Source: Geopsychrobacter electrodiphilus DSM 16401 (GTDB lineage: Bacteria; Desulfobacterota; Desulfuromonadia; Desulfuromonadales; Geopsychrobacteraceae). From it: a stretch of DNA of 64,000 nucleotides. Position 1 is the first letter of the stretch; every line of letters starts with the position of its first letter. Of the stretch, positions 46,188 to 55,157 are shown piece by piece. The DNA lies in contig NZ_ARWE01000001.1 in assembly GCF_000384395.1 (NCBI RefSeq), positions 1,886,894 to 1,950,893 of the forward strand. Reading direction: 5' to 3'. The notes beneath the pieces are model-generated. The model had not been told where the DNA came from. It saw nothing but the letters and a program-made list of their open reading frames with translations, and did no database searches. A program made the position numbers and the translations under genes.

Positions 46188-47321
46188 TCAGGCGCGCTCA
46201 AAAGGTTCATAAAGCTTCTTGTATTCGTCCTGTGCAAACCGATCAGTCATGCTGGCGATGTAGTCACAGATCACACGTTCACGGCCATGCTCATCAAATT
46301 TCTCCTGGTGGGCACGTGGGAGCAGTGTCGGGTTTTTGATATAGCTTTCAAACAACAGGGTGAGAAAGTGTTCGGCCTTGACCCGCATTAACTCGACCTT
46401 GTGGTGGCGATAAAGATTATGGTAGAGAAATTTCTTCAATTCCCGGTTTTTCTGCTGCATTGTCACGCTGAAAGCGGCCATTTTCTGTGGTTGTCGTCGC
46501 AGATCATCCAGTGAGCGGATATTTGCGGCGGCCAGGTTGATATCTGTCGTCGCAACCAGATCATGGATCAGGTCGCCGATGAGGTAACTGATTGTCTGAA
46601 GAATCTGGCGTTTTTCATCTATGAGTGGAAATTTTGCGCTGACTTTACAAAAGGTTGTCTGCCATAAGTCGACTTGAGCCAAATCTTTCAACTTGATGTA
46701 ACCTGCTTTCAATCCATCATCAATATCATGATTGTTGTAAGCAATTTCATCGGCCAGGTCGATAATCTGCGCTTCCAGGGTCGCGCGTTCCGCTGGTTCA
46801 AATTCAGTGATAGCCGATGTCCCGGCTTTGTCGTAATCCGAAGAATGCTTGATAATCCCTTCCCGGGTTTCCCAACTCAGATTCAGGCCGTTAAAGTTTG
46901 GGTAACGTTCTTCAAGCAGATCGACAATACGCAGGGATTGTTGATTGTGCTCAAAGCCCCCGAACCCCTGCATGAGGCGATTCAGAACCTCTTCGCCGGT
47001 GTGACCGAAGGGGGTATGCCCCAGATCATGAGCCAGGGACAAAGCCTCTACCAGATCCAGGTTCAAATTGAGCGCCCGGGCTATTCCGCGAGCGATTTGC
47101 GCGACCTCGAGTGAATGGGTCAACCGGGTGCGATAATAATCACCCTCGTGATTAACGAAGACCTGGGTTTTGTATTCCAGACGGCGAAAAGCGGCACAAT
47201 GAATGATTCTGTCCCGATCACGTTCAAACATGAGACGATCATCCTTAAAGGGCTCAGGATGAACCCTTCCGCGACTCTTACTGCTTTGAGCTGCATAAGC
47301 TGCCAGTTTGACAGGATACAT
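46188..47321 (-). CDS. dgt: Deoxyguanosinetriphosphate triphosphohydrolase-like protein
   Basis: HD-domain dNTPase that releases triphosphate from dNTPs. The metal site is formed by RLTHSLEV and LAHDLGHTPFGHTGE, with EIAYNNHDIDDG further on. The 377-residue length fits the shorter dGTPase-like family. GGAG precedes the ATG. It is convergent with yhbY and divergent from rsmD. Confidence 0.92.
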   Translation of the reverse strand: MYPVKLAAYAAQSSKSRGRVHPEPFKDDRLMFERDRDRIIHCAAFRRLEYKTQVFVNHEGDYYRTRLTHSLEVAQIARGIARALNLNLDLVEALSLAHDLGHTPFGHTGEEVLNRLMQGFGGFEHNQQSLRIVDLLEERYPNFNGLNLSWETREGIIKHSSDYDKAGTSAITEFEPAERATLEAQIIDLADEIAYNNHDIDDGLKAGYIKLKDLAQVDLWQTTFCKVSAKFPLIDEKRQILQTISYLIGDLIHDLVATTDINLAAANIRSLDDLRRQPQKMAAFSVTMQQKNRELKKFLYHNLYRHHKVELMRVKAEHFLTLLFESYIKNPTLLPRAHQEKFDEHGRERVICDYIASMTDRFAQDEYKKLYEPFERA

Positions 47322-47439
47322 ACGATCTCCATTCAGCTATTATCAGGATTCCACTGGGACATGATTGAGTTTAACCTCACCAGCTCTTGTATGGATATCA
47401 TGGACCGAGGCTGTGACAAAATAAGACAAAAGGCAAAAC

Positions 47440-48000
47440 ATGAGAATAATCAGTGGCAGTGCCCGTGGTCGTAAACTCGCTGAATTTTCAGATAGCGGCA
47501 TCAGACCGACCCCCGACCGGGTACGTGAGGCGATCTTCAGCATTCTGTTGAGCCGCTTTAACAGTCTGCATCAATTCAAGGTGCTCGAACTCTTCGCCGG
47601 AACCGGCGCCATGAGCCTTGAGGCTTTAAGTCGTGGAGCCCAATCAGCGGTGCTTATTGACAATAACCCTCAGGCAGCACGCCTGATCACTGAAAATAGT
47701 CTGCGCTGCAGAATGACAGAGCGGGCAAGACTGATGGAGCTTCCAGCTTTCAATGCCCTCGCCCAGCTGGCCGGCAAACCTCCGTTTGAGCTTATTTTTA
47801 TGGACCCCCCATACAATCAAGGTTTAATCCCACCAGTCCTGGAACAGATCGCGGCCTTGCATCTGCTGGCGCAAAATGGAATAATCTGCGCCGAATCAGA
47901 AACAGGTGAGGACCCAGTCCTCCCTACAGGACTCGAGCTTATTGAAACGCGTCATTATGGCCGTGCGGAAGTCCATTTTATTAAATCCAAGGGTCAGTGA
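47440..48000 (+). CDS. rsmD: 16S rRNA (guanine-966-N2)-methyltransferase
   Basis: SAM-dependent methyltransferase acting on G966 of 16S rRNA. MRIISGSARGRKL opens the protein; the SAM motif LELFAGTGAMSLEALSRG and the catalytic DPPY motif (MDPPYNQG) follow. 186 residues. It is followed six bases later by coaD, a common pair. Confidence 0.94.
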   Translation: MRIISGSARGRKLAEFSDSGIRPTPDRVREAIFSILLSRFNSLHQFKVLELFAGTGAMSLEALSRGAQSAVLIDNNPQAARLITENSLRCRMTERARLMELPAFNALAQLAGKPPFELIFMDPPYNQGLIPPVLEQIAALHLLAQNGIICAESETGEDPVLPTGLELIETRHYGRAEVHFIKSKGQ

Positions 48001-48006
48001 GGCGAC

Positions 48007-48489
48007 ATGAACAATCAGATTGCAATCTATCCCGGGTCTTTCGATCCGATAACAAATGGCCACATGGACGTCATCCGCCGTGGGCTTGAAATCTTCGATC
48101 GGGTGATCATCGCTGTTGCGCGGAATTCAGAGAAAAACAGCCTCTTCACAGTTCAGGACCGGGTCGACCTGATCAATCGCCTGATCGATGGCAACCCACG
48201 CCTTGAAGTGGATACGTTTGATGGACTACTGGTCGATTATGTCGTTTCGCGTGAAGCGCGCATCATCTTGCGTGGATTAAGGGCGGTTTCCGACTTTGAA
48301 TATGAGTTTCAGCTGACTCAGATGAACCACTCGATCAGCCCACAGATCGAAACCCTGTTCATGATGACTTCAACCCGCTACGGTTACTTAAGTTCTTCGA
48401 TCGTGAAAGAGGTGGCTTCGCTGGGCGGTGATATATCCAAATTTGTGCCACCTCAGGTCGCCGAGGAGTTGCGCAAGAAATTTTCCTGA
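48007..48489 (+). CDS. coaD: Phosphopantetheine adenylyltransferase
   Basis: Adenylates 4'-phosphopantetheine to dephospho-CoA, the penultimate step of CoA synthesis. The nucleotidyltransferase motif YPGSFDPITNGHMD has the TNGH form of the TxGH signature; LRGLRAVSDFEYEFQ and SSSIVKEVASLGGD are further family blocks. 160 residues is standard. GAGGCGAC precedes the ATG. Confidence 0.96.
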   Translation: MNNQIAIYPGSFDPITNGHMDVIRRGLEIFDRVIIAVARNSEKNSLFTVQDRVDLINRLIDGNPRLEVDTFDGLLVDYVVSREARIILRGLRAVSDFEYEFQLTQMNHSISPQIETLFMMTSTRYGYLSSSIVKEVASLGGDISKFVPPQVAEELRKKFS

Positions 48490-48493
48490 TCTT

Positions 48494-49222
48494 TTAATCC
48501 CGCTCTACGAACTGCTCCAGTTGATCCACCAGTCGACCGAGTGCATCAACCACCAGTGATTCCAGAGCCGCACCTTTTTGGGCCGTCGCTTTAGAAGGGT
48601 CGCCCCAAACCCCGCCTGGCCAGTATTGTCTCTTGTTTCTGACCAGAATCCCCACTGGAAAATCAGGGAATTCGCGTGCCGCCACACCTTTGACCAGTTG
48701 GGGATGTGAATGCAGAATACGTGAGGTTTCAATCTCCCCGGCATGAGAGTCCCCTTCGGTCTCAATCAGATGCCGCCCTTCCCTCGCCGCCAGCATGTAT
48801 TCGGTCAAAACCGCGATCTTCAGATCAGAAAACTTCACCAATAATTTTTCACCGGCATCCGTCAAAGTCGCCATGTGAGTACCACCGGCATGTCCACTCA
48901 AAAAAACAAAGTTGCGCAACCCACTTTGATATAAGGACGTAACAATATCGAGGGTCAGGGACTTGAGCGTTTCGGTGGTAATTGAAACCGTACCAGGATG
49001 CTGAGAACTCGAACGGCAGACGCCATAGTGAATGGGCGCGGCAATGAAAATATCCCGCCTTAGGGCGAGCTTCTTTCCAACCTCCACAGCATGCAAGGTG
49101 TCCGTATCGAGCGGCAAATGAGACCCATGCTCCTCGGTCGAGCCGAAAGGGATCAGGACGGTCCGGGTTTTTTCCAGTCCGTCGCTAAATTCAGTCATGG
49201 TTATTTCGGGGATAAAAAGCAT
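48494..49222 (-). CDS. Creatininase family amidohydrolase
   Basis: Metal-dependent creatinine-amidohydrolase fold. Likely metal ligands sit in GSTEEHGSHLPLDTDT, FLSGHAGGTH and EGDSHAGEIETS. Relatives include ArfB (FAPy deformylase, F420/flavin synthesis) and MftE (mycofactocin peptidase), so a pterin/flavin-like or peptide substrate is possible. It starts at the ATG overlapping the queE stop (TGATG), behind AGGGG, and so belongs to the yacG-queD-queE operon. Its role in queuosine metabolism is unproven. Confidence 0.83.
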   Translation of the reverse strand: MLFIPEITMTEFSDGLEKTRTVLIPFGSTEEHGSHLPLDTDTLHAVEVGKKLALRRDIFIAAPIHYGVCRSSSQHPGTVSITTETLKSLTLDIVTSLYQSGLRNFVFLSGHAGGTHMATLTDAGEKLLVKFSDLKIAVLTEYMLAAREGRHLIETEGDSHAGEIETSRILHSHPQLVKGVAAREFPDFPVGILVRNKRQYWPGGVWGDPSKATAQKGAALESLVVDALGRLVDQLEQFVERD

Positions 49223-49980
49223 CAAAGAACCCCTAAAAAATTATGCGTCTGAGGGATAACCCGTGTTTTGGGATGATATGTAACGGCAACCTGCTGAGCC
49301 TTGAGCATTTGCCCGGTTGTTAATTTGATGCCGGAGGATTGGGTGCAGGGTTGAAGGATCAGATCGACATCAGGTGCTGTCTCTGCGACCAGACGAGCGG
49401 CTGTTTCAATTTCAGACAAGGGTGTTGTCTGGGCAAAAACCACCTTAACAAAGACCGTCTTCTGCCGTGCCAGACCCAAAAACTCACGATGCTCGTCCCA
49501 TAGCTCATGACCGGAGATGGAGGGGAGCTTGATATCCATGGAAATATAATCCAGCCAGGGAAGCAGAGACTTTAATTGGGCAGGAAGTGAACCATTGGTT
49601 TCCAGATAAATGGGCAAATAATTGCGCATCATCGGCAACCAATCCAGAAGGACGGGCACCTGCAATAAGGGTTCGCCACCGGTCAGACTGAGTGAATGGT
49701 GCAAATCAGGAGAACCACCGACCCAATCTTCAAGCAGGGTTTCGATGCTTTTATGGGATACCGGGTTTTTCAAGGAGCTAAATGATTCACTGCCCGGAGC
49801 GGTTTCGACCCGGCAAGCAGAAACCGGCGCAAACGGAGTATCGCAATAAGTACAGGAGAGGTTGCAGTGGGCAAAGCGGATAAAAAGTTGCCGATACCCG
49901 AGGTAGGGCCCTTCGCCCTGGATGGATGAAAATATTTCGATCAGATTGGCTTCAGTCACGGGTATAGGTCGCGCAGGCAT
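49222..49980 (-). CDS. queE: 7-carboxy-7-deazaguanine synthase
   Basis: Radical-SAM enzyme converting 6-carboxytetrahydropterin to 7-carboxy-7-deazaguanine in queuosine synthesis. The Cys triad is CNLSCTYCD (about residues 39-46), preceded by FSSIQGEGPYLGYRQLFIRF. SLTGGEPLLQ and YLETNGSL are further motifs. The ATG at 49980 lies 29 bases inside queD with GGGAG upstream. QueC and QueF genes are not in the window. Confidence 0.93.
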   Translation of the reverse strand: MPARPIPVTEANLIEIFSSIQGEGPYLGYRQLFIRFAHCNLSCTYCDTPFAPVSACRVETAPGSESFSSLKNPVSHKSIETLLEDWVGGSPDLHHSLSLTGGEPLLQVPVLLDWLPMMRNYLPIYLETNGSLPAQLKSLLPWLDYISMDIKLPSISGHELWDEHREFLGLARQKTVFVKVVFAQTTPLSEIETAARLVAETAPDVDLILQPCTQSSGIKLTTGQMLKAQQVAVTYHPKTRVIPQTHNFLGVL

Positions 49981-50323
49981 TGTCAGACTCCCAGACCGTC
50001 ACCTCTTTAAGCGTCACCCCGGGGACAACAAGAGAACTCTCAAGAGCCTCAAAAATATAGCGACTGATATGCTCGGAAGACGGGCTGATGTCTTTAAAAA
50101 AATCCAGGTCATTCAAATATTTATGGTCTAGACGGTCAAGTATTTCATTCGTGTGCTTCTTCAGGGATTTAAAGTCGATACCGAGCCCCGAAGCATCCAG
50201 ATCCCTGGTAGTGACCGTGACTTCAACCTTCCAGTTATGGCCATGCAGGTTTTCGCAATCACCGTGATAATGCAGGAGATTGTGGGCGGCGGCGAAATTA
50301 CTCAAAATTTTGAGCTGGTACAT
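49952..50323 (-). CDS. queD: 6-carboxytetrahydropterin synthase
   Basis: Makes 6-carboxytetrahydropterin from dihydroneopterin triphosphate, the step before QueE. The zinc and active-site residues are in FAAAHNLLHYHGDCENLHGHN. The 123-residue length is normal. AGGAG precedes the ATG. It overlaps queE. Confidence 0.94.
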   Translation of the reverse strand: MYQLKILSNFAAAHNLLHYHGDCENLHGHNWKVEVTVTTRDLDASGLGIDFKSLKKHTNEILDRLDHKYLNDLDFFKDISPSSEHISRYIFEALESSLVVPGVTLKEVTVWESDNACATYTRD

Positions 50324-50341
50324 ATGTTGATACTCCTGAAG

Positions 50342-50527
50342 CTAAAATTCTGGGTTATCTTCTTCTGGTTGAACCTCAGGACCGGGGATGGAATAATCCT
50401 CGTTGGCCCAGCGACCGAGATCAACCTCGCGGCATTTTTCCGAACAGAACGGCCTGTCCGGGTTGTTTTGCCAGACAGTCGATTTCCCACATCTTGGACA
50501 GCGGATAAGTTGAACGACCTTTTCCAT
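50342..50527 (-). CDS. yacG: DNA gyrase inhibitor YacG (zinc protein)
   Basis: Small zinc protein that binds GyrB in E. coli. The four Cys are arranged as CPRC and CSEKC; FCSEKCREVDLGRW is the hallmark. The start at 50527 gives 61 residues; the longer frame includes the tRNA-side sequence and is rejected. It heads the run yacG-queD-queE-creatininase. Confidence 0.92.
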   Translation of the reverse strand: MEKVVQLIRCPRCGKSTVWQNNPDRPFCSEKCREVDLGRWANEDYSIPGPEVQPEEDNPEF

Positions 50528-50593
50528 CTTAAACCCTATAGCCTGGAAATAAAAAGCCCCGGAGCCATATAGTGGTCCGGGGCAGATTTTTAT

Positions 50594-50668
50594 TGGAGCG
50601 GGAAACGAGATTCGAACTCGCGACCTCAACCTTGGGAAGGTTGCACTCTACCACTGAGTTATTCCCGC
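50594..50668 (-). tRNA. tRNA-Gly (anticodon CCC)
   Basis: Reverse-strand cloverleaf with acceptor GCGGGAA/TTCCCGC, anticodon stem CAACC/GGTTG around TTCCCAA giving CCC, T-loop GTTCGAATC, encoded CCA. It is nearly identical to tRNA-Gly(GCC) at 60614. Confidence 0.95.
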
Positions 50669-50706
50669 AAAGCGATGCGCAGTATATGAAGACCATTATC
50701 ATTTTG

Positions 50707-51993
50707 TCAATCGCAAAATCTCACCTTTAACCAATCAAGTGCGGTTTGCCTGTCAGTTATTTCTCCTGCAATTTCAGCGGACTTTATCCGGTCCTGCCAT
50801 AGTCCAATGCCCTGCCCCGGTTTCAAGCCGGTCAAGTCCATTATCGTTGTGCCATCGAGCAGATGCGCGATTTCCCCTCTGGTCTCATGTTCAAGATAAG
50901 CGGTGATATGTCCAGCGGCCAATGAATCAAGATCATCACAATCGCGGCGGGCCAGGGTAAACAGAAGGGCCTCAATACAACAAGGAGCCATTGCTTCAAC
51001 TTTAAGTGCGGCTGCGCGTGAAGATGTGTGATCACTAAACATGGCAGGAAGAAGCTCCGCTCCCAGGCATAAGCGGGTTAAGATAGCTCGACTACCATTT
51101 GAAAAACATAACCGTTTGAAAGTTTGAAGGATATCGCCAGGACCAGAAAGATGCTCTAACAGTGCAGCAAAAAACAGCAGGGCTCGACGTGGCACACAGT
51201 CTTCCATTTGTGCGTCGAGAAGGGTTTTCAACTCGGGGAAGACCTCCAATTGGAGAATGCGCGCGCCAAATGAATCTAATTTTCCGACCAAAGTGTCTTC
51301 TTTAAGGGTCGGGAAGAGTTGCCTGAGAACGCCATACTCGATTAACAAGCCCAGGGTAAAAACCACGCGTTCCGAATTGAGAATCCTCCCCAGTTCAGAT
51401 TTAATCCGTTCTCCTGCAACTCTTTCAAGGTCAGAGGCTGCGCGCACCATCTCCTGACCTGTGCGGGCTTCAATCTGCCAGCCATATTCGGCAAAATGGC
51501 GAAAGCCCTTCAGAATGCGCAGAGGGTCGTCAAAGAGCACTGTTGGCCCGCAACTGCGCAAGACCCCTTGTTCAAGATCTGCCCGCCCGCCCAAGGGGTC
51601 AATCAGTTCAGATTCTTCGCCCAAACAGAACGCGAGCGCATTGACCGTAAAATCCCTCAAACGAAGATCAGCGAAAATATCAGGGGCCCTCAGTCCCGAA
51701 AAATCAAACTGTAAGCCATATTGACTGAAGAGCACTCGACTTTGCAGGCGTTGCTGGTCAAGCCAGAACCAGCTCCCTCCGGCTTTACGCGCCCAGGTTT
51801 TTATTTGCGGAGTCAGGTCGGAAGAGAAGGCAAAATCAAAATCTCTGACCGACTCTCCTTGAAGCAGGTCGCGCACAGAGCCACCCACCAGCCAGATAGA
51901 GGCGTCCTCAGCCCTTGGAAGCGCCCGCAGCTGTTCGAGCAACAAGGTCGCGGCGGGGCTTAATGTTTTACTGAAGAGTTCATAAATATTCAT
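50707..51993 (-). CDS. CCA tRNA nucleotidyltransferase / poly(A) polymerase family protein
   Basis: Class II nucleotidyltransferase-superfamily enzyme that adds nucleotides to RNA 3' ends. The active site is LVGGSVRDLLQG with the metal-binding pair in RDFDFAF; RLRDFTVNA and DPLRILKGFRHFAEYGW follow. 428 residues. By sequence alone I cannot tell a full CCA-adding enzyme from an A-adding, CC-adding or poly(A) polymerase form, and several deltaproteobacteria split these jobs. No strong ribosome site. Confidence 0.85.
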   Translation of the reverse strand: MNIYELFSKTLSPAATLLLEQLRALPRAEDASIWLVGGSVRDLLQGESVRDFDFAFSSDLTPQIKTWARKAGGSWFWLDQQRLQSRVLFSQYGLQFDFSGLRAPDIFADLRLRDFTVNALAFCLGEESELIDPLGGRADLEQGVLRSCGPTVLFDDPLRILKGFRHFAEYGWQIEARTGQEMVRAASDLERVAGERIKSELGRILNSERVVFTLGLLIEYGVLRQLFPTLKEDTLVGKLDSFGARILQLEVFPELKTLLDAQMEDCVPRRALLFFAALLEHLSGPGDILQTFKRLCFSNGSRAILTRLCLGAELLPAMFSDHTSSRAAALKVEAMAPCCIEALLFTLARRDCDDLDSLAAGHITAYLEHETRGEIAHLLDGTTIMDLTGLKPGQGIGLWQDRIKSAEIAGEITDRQTALDWLKVRFCD

Positions 51994-52017
51994 GATGGTA
52001 AGAGCATATCAGGGAAT

Positions 52018-52053
52018 AAAAAAACGGCCTGCATTCGAAAAAGCAGGCCGTTT
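52018..52053 (-). terminator. Intrinsic terminator of the aminotransferase gene
   Basis: AAACGGCCTGC pairs with GCAGGCCGTTT over eleven bases; on the minus strand it is followed by seven Ts. It lies about 20 bases after the gene at 52075. Confidence 0.88.
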
Positions 52054-52074
52054 ATAGTTTTAAGGCAATCAGGG

Positions 52075-53379
52075 TCAGGCCAGATCGAGTTCAGCCTTGT
52101 AAATCAGCTCAAACAGTTCAGCGATATCTTTTTCATCAATACAGGAGAAGGCGATGCGCAGGTCGGTTTTCGTCACCGAGATCGCCCCGACACCATACTT
52201 GTCAAGCAGATGCACGCGCAAGGCTTCAGCGTCAACCCTTTTCAATTTCAGGCACATGAAATATCCGGAATTAAAAGGATAGTAACTCCAGGAATCAGTA
52301 AACCTGACATCGCTAAGGACCTCTTTCACCTTGAGCGCCCGTCCTTTTAAAATTTCCAGTTTCTGCTGCTTCTGGGCCACGAAATCGGGGGATTTAAGGG
52401 CTTCAATGACAAAGGTTTGAGAGGGGTGCGGACAGTTGGAGATGGTCCCGCGAATAATCCCGAGGGCCTTCTTCTCGATGGCGGTCAGGACAGCTTCGTT
52501 CTGCTCGCTTTTTCCATCAGCAAAGGTGATGAAGCCAGTGCGGAAGCCCCAGACAAACTCCTCTTTGGTGGCGCCGTCCAGTTTGATGCTGAAGATACGC
52601 GGATGCAGGTTGGCCAGTTTTCCGAACAGGGATTCCTGCATCGAGTCTTCGTAAAAGAGGCCAAAATAGGCGTCGTCGGTAACCGCAACAATATTGCAGC
52701 CCGCGTCTGCCTGTTCTTTCATAACGGCTACCAGCGCATCCCCTTCTGCGATGGTCGGGGTATAGCCGCTTGGGTTGTTAGGGAAGTTAAGAATCACAAC
52801 GGCCTTCCCTTTTTCAGCGGCGGTCTGTTTCAGACAGGCCCTGAAGGCCTCGACATCGAAGCCACCGGCTTCGGTGAAAGTATTGTATTTTTTGATGATC
52901 GCATTGCGTCGTGTACCAAAGGTCAGATTGTAATTCCCCCACAGCATGTCAGGCAGAATCAGATGGTCTCCGGCCTCAACAAACAGGTCAGCGATAATCG
53001 CGAGGCCATGAGTCAGCGCATTGGTGACAATCGGCATGCCAAAATGTTTGTTCTGCTGTGCCGGATTCTCCCGCAGCATCTTTTCCCGCCACAGTTGACG
53101 TAACTGGGGTTTCCCCGCCGGTGGTGCATAGGGGTAGATATCCGCAGGATTAAATGCTGACAGCTTATCCTGGATACACTGGAGATACATCGGCCCACCA
53201 TTTTCGGTTGCGGTTCCGATGGTGGCGTTGAATTTATGCGCCTTCTCTTTCGCTTCAGCAGATTGGCTGAGAATCCCCTTCGGGAAAAAGAGGTTGCGAC
53301 CAAGATCAGAAAGCATGGCCAGGACATGTGGGTTGTTCTTTTCGAGCAGGTCGTTAAGTTCTGCAGCAAGTGGGTTCAT
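52075..53379 (-). CDS. Class I/II PLP-dependent aminotransferase
   Basis: Fold-type I aminotransferase. NFPNNPSGY near residues 198-206 holds the conserved Asn; TDDAYFGLF holds the Asp-Ala-Tyr; the PLP lysine is probably in SIKLDGATKEEFVWGFR, which also carries the Arg. 434 residues. The family includes aromatic and branched aminotransferases; the substrate is open. Monocistronic: a terminator follows and the next gene upstream is 105 bases away. Confidence 0.88.
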   Translation of the reverse strand: MNPLAAELNDLLEKNNPHVLAMLSDLGRNLFFPKGILSQSAEAKEKAHKFNATIGTATENGGPMYLQCIQDKLSAFNPADIYPYAPPAGKPQLRQLWREKMLRENPAQQNKHFGMPIVTNALTHGLAIIADLFVEAGDHLILPDMLWGNYNLTFGTRRNAIIKKYNTFTEAGGFDVEAFRACLKQTAAEKGKAVVILNFPNNPSGYTPTIAEGDALVAVMKEQADAGCNIVAVTDDAYFGLFYEDSMQESLFGKLANLHPRIFSIKLDGATKEEFVWGFRTGFITFADGKSEQNEAVLTAIEKKALGIIRGTISNCPHPSQTFVIEALKSPDFVAQKQQKLEILKGRALKVKEVLSDVRFTDSWSYYPFNSGYFMCLKLKRVDAEALRVHLLDKYGVGAISVTKTDLRIAFSCIDEKDIAELFELIYKAELDLA

Positions 53380-53484
53380 GGTTCCTCCAGATTTGACCTT
53401 CGCGAGAGAAGGTGTGAATAGACCTTAAGTCGCCTCATATACTTCGATTTCCCCGGCAAGTCAATCGACAAAGAATTTTGCCTG

Positions 53485-54438
53485 TTAGCTGGGGAGAGTT
53501 GTTATTCCTTCAATGGCCTCGACTGAAGGCAAATGATCAGGATCGATGGCGAGAGCCTTGTGATAAGCCTCAAAAGCCGCAGCAATTTCACCGCATTTCT
53601 CCCTGCACAGGCCCAAAAAATAAAAAAATTCAGGGCTGGGTAATTCGGCAGGCAGAACCGCTTCTTCCTCCAGGCGATTCATGATCTCTGCTGCGGCCTC
53701 ATACTCCTGAACGACAAAATGCTCGGTAGCTATGCCGATCGCTTCGAGATCATTGATCAACGGTTGTTGCGGAGCCTGGCCATCAACAACGCGCGCAAGA
53801 CGTTGAACCAGTAATTGTCGCGCAGCACCATCAGGGATCAGATCAACAACCCCTTGCCAGTAGCGCTGCACACCCGGATAGTCGCCCATCAAATAACTGA
53901 TCTGACCCAGAACATTCAGGGTGGCTGTGTCCTGCGGGACGAAATTTAGAGAGCGCTGCAAAAACGAGATCGCGTGACTGAGTTCACGTCTGACGTTGAT
54001 CAACTCGACATAAATCATCCCGAGTTCAAAATAGGCGATTCCGACCTTTTGCAAAAGTTGAGGGTTTTCAGGGCTCAGCAGGACGAGAATTTTCAGATAG
54101 TTGATCTTACGCCGAATATAGGGTGCATCGACATCCTTGGCCTCTAGCATGATGATCTGAGAACCTATGTCGGTCAGGTAATAAGGAAAGGCCTGCTGTA
54201 AAATCTGAGCGTAGTCTGTACAACGAGGGCAATCAGGAAACCGACGCAAATAATTATACAGGCCAATTCCCACCTGTTTGTCAGAGGGGACTTCATTTGA
54301 GCAGGTCTCAAGGTAGAGCGGTAATGGGATCTGTGGAAGCTCAACGTGGTGTTCATCGGCGCCCGCAACAACAGAGCGTCCGACCGGAGGAAGATAAAAC
54401 ATGTATTCGGGCGAAAGAGGTTCCTCTATCATCGGCAT
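53485..54438 (-). CDS. Tetratricopeptide-repeat protein
   Basis: About 317 residues from the ATG at 54438, which follows GGAGACAT; the longer frame from 54540 runs over a terminator and is rejected. TPR-like helical pairs appear near residues 105-190 (KVGIAYFELG and LNVLGQISYLMGDYP) and at the end (YFLGLCREKCGEIAAAFEAYHKALAIDP). The N-terminus has CPRC near residue 70. No signal peptide; probably a cytoplasmic scaffold. Its partner is unknown. Confidence 0.75.
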   Translation of the reverse strand: MPMIEEPLSPEYMFYLPPVGRSVVAGADEHHVELPQIPLPLYLETCSNEVPSDKQVGIGLYNYLRRFPDCPRCTDYAQILQQAFPYYLTDIGSQIIMLEAKDVDAPYIRRKINYLKILVLLSPENPQLLQKVGIAYFELGMIYVELINVRRELSHAISFLQRSLNFVPQDTATLNVLGQISYLMGDYPGVQRYWQGVVDLIPDGAARQLLVQRLARVVDGQAPQQPLINDLEAIGIATEHFVVQEYEAAAEIMNRLEEEAVLPAELPSPEFFYFLGLCREKCGEIAAAFEAYHKALAIDPDHLPSVEAIEGITTLPS

Positions 54439-54506
54439 ATTATGTCTCCATGAATTTTTAGTGGTCTGAAATGTAGCCGAAACATTCATGAAGACGCAAA
54501 CAAAAG

Positions 54507-54535
54507 AAAAGGCCCCGTTGACCACGAGGCCTTTT
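54507..54535 (-). terminator. Intrinsic terminator of the HAMP/cytochrome operon
   Basis: AAAAGGCC pairs with GGCCTTTT around a loop with inner CG pairs; the minus strand then has TTTTCTTTTG. It lies 23 bases after the gene at 54558. Confidence 0.75.
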
Positions 54536-54557
54536 GCCATAGATTCCGTGCTGGCGA

Positions 54558-55127
54558 CTAGCCCTTTTCTGGCAATTGGATACGACTGATTGCCTGAGTC
54601 AAGCGACCGTGCAGGGCTTTGATCTGACCATGAGAAGATCCCGCTTTCACTGCGGCGTCAATCTCCTGGATGAGCTTCGACAGCTCAGCGGTCAAAGATC
54701 CGTAATCATCCTGGGTCTTGCGCACCAGATCAATCATTGCATTGATTTCTTCAAAGCGGCTCCCCGGTGGATCATAACTCTGATAATCACCATCAGCCAT
54801 TGCATGAAAGGCAAGATCCATTCGCGTAAAATGATGATTCAGGCGCTTAAACACGACGATGGAGAAAATCAGGATCAACAGGCTGACAGCCAGTATGGAA
54901 TAAAGGTTTGTTTGAATTAATGGCGTTAAAAACAGTTCGCCAGTGCGATGCACCTTCATATGTGAACTGTAGAGTTGTTCATCTACGATCTTATGCAGTA
55001 CTCGGTTCAACACCAGTGTCGTAATCCCCGAAAGGGCTAATACGCCAACTGCGTAAATTGCAATAAATTTACCCTGAAATTCTTTCTTAATAAAAAATTT
55101 ACGCCTTCTCAGGCTCAGACGTCCCAT
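54558..55127 (-). CDS. Two-pass membrane protein with HAMP-like domain (downstream)
   Basis: A 189-residue protein with membrane segments near residues 18-40 and 72-92, enclosing a short periplasmic loop. A HAMP-like region follows (MDLAFHAMADGDYQ near 101-114), then a coiled-coil helical tail. There is no kinase, cyclase or chemoreceptor output domain. It ends an operon with a seven-haem cytochrome and a second HAMP protein; a membrane redox complex or sensor is suggested by context only. Confidence 0.78.
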   Translation of the reverse strand: MGRLSLRRRKFFIKKEFQGKFIAIYAVGVLALSGITTLVLNRVLHKIVDEQLYSSHMKVHRTGELFLTPLIQTNLYSILAVSLLILIFSIVVFKRLNHHFTRMDLAFHAMADGDYQSYDPPGSRFEEINAMIDLVRKTQDDYGSLTAELSKLIQEIDAAVKAGSSHGQIKALHGRLTQAISRIQLPEKG

Positions 55128-55157
55128 TGAGAAACCCTCCCATCAAGAGGTTGTTTG

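Noticed and set aside
54439-54540. N-terminal extension of the TPR protein
   Set aside because: It would be translated from within the terminator of the upstream operon; the ATG at 54438 has GGAG.
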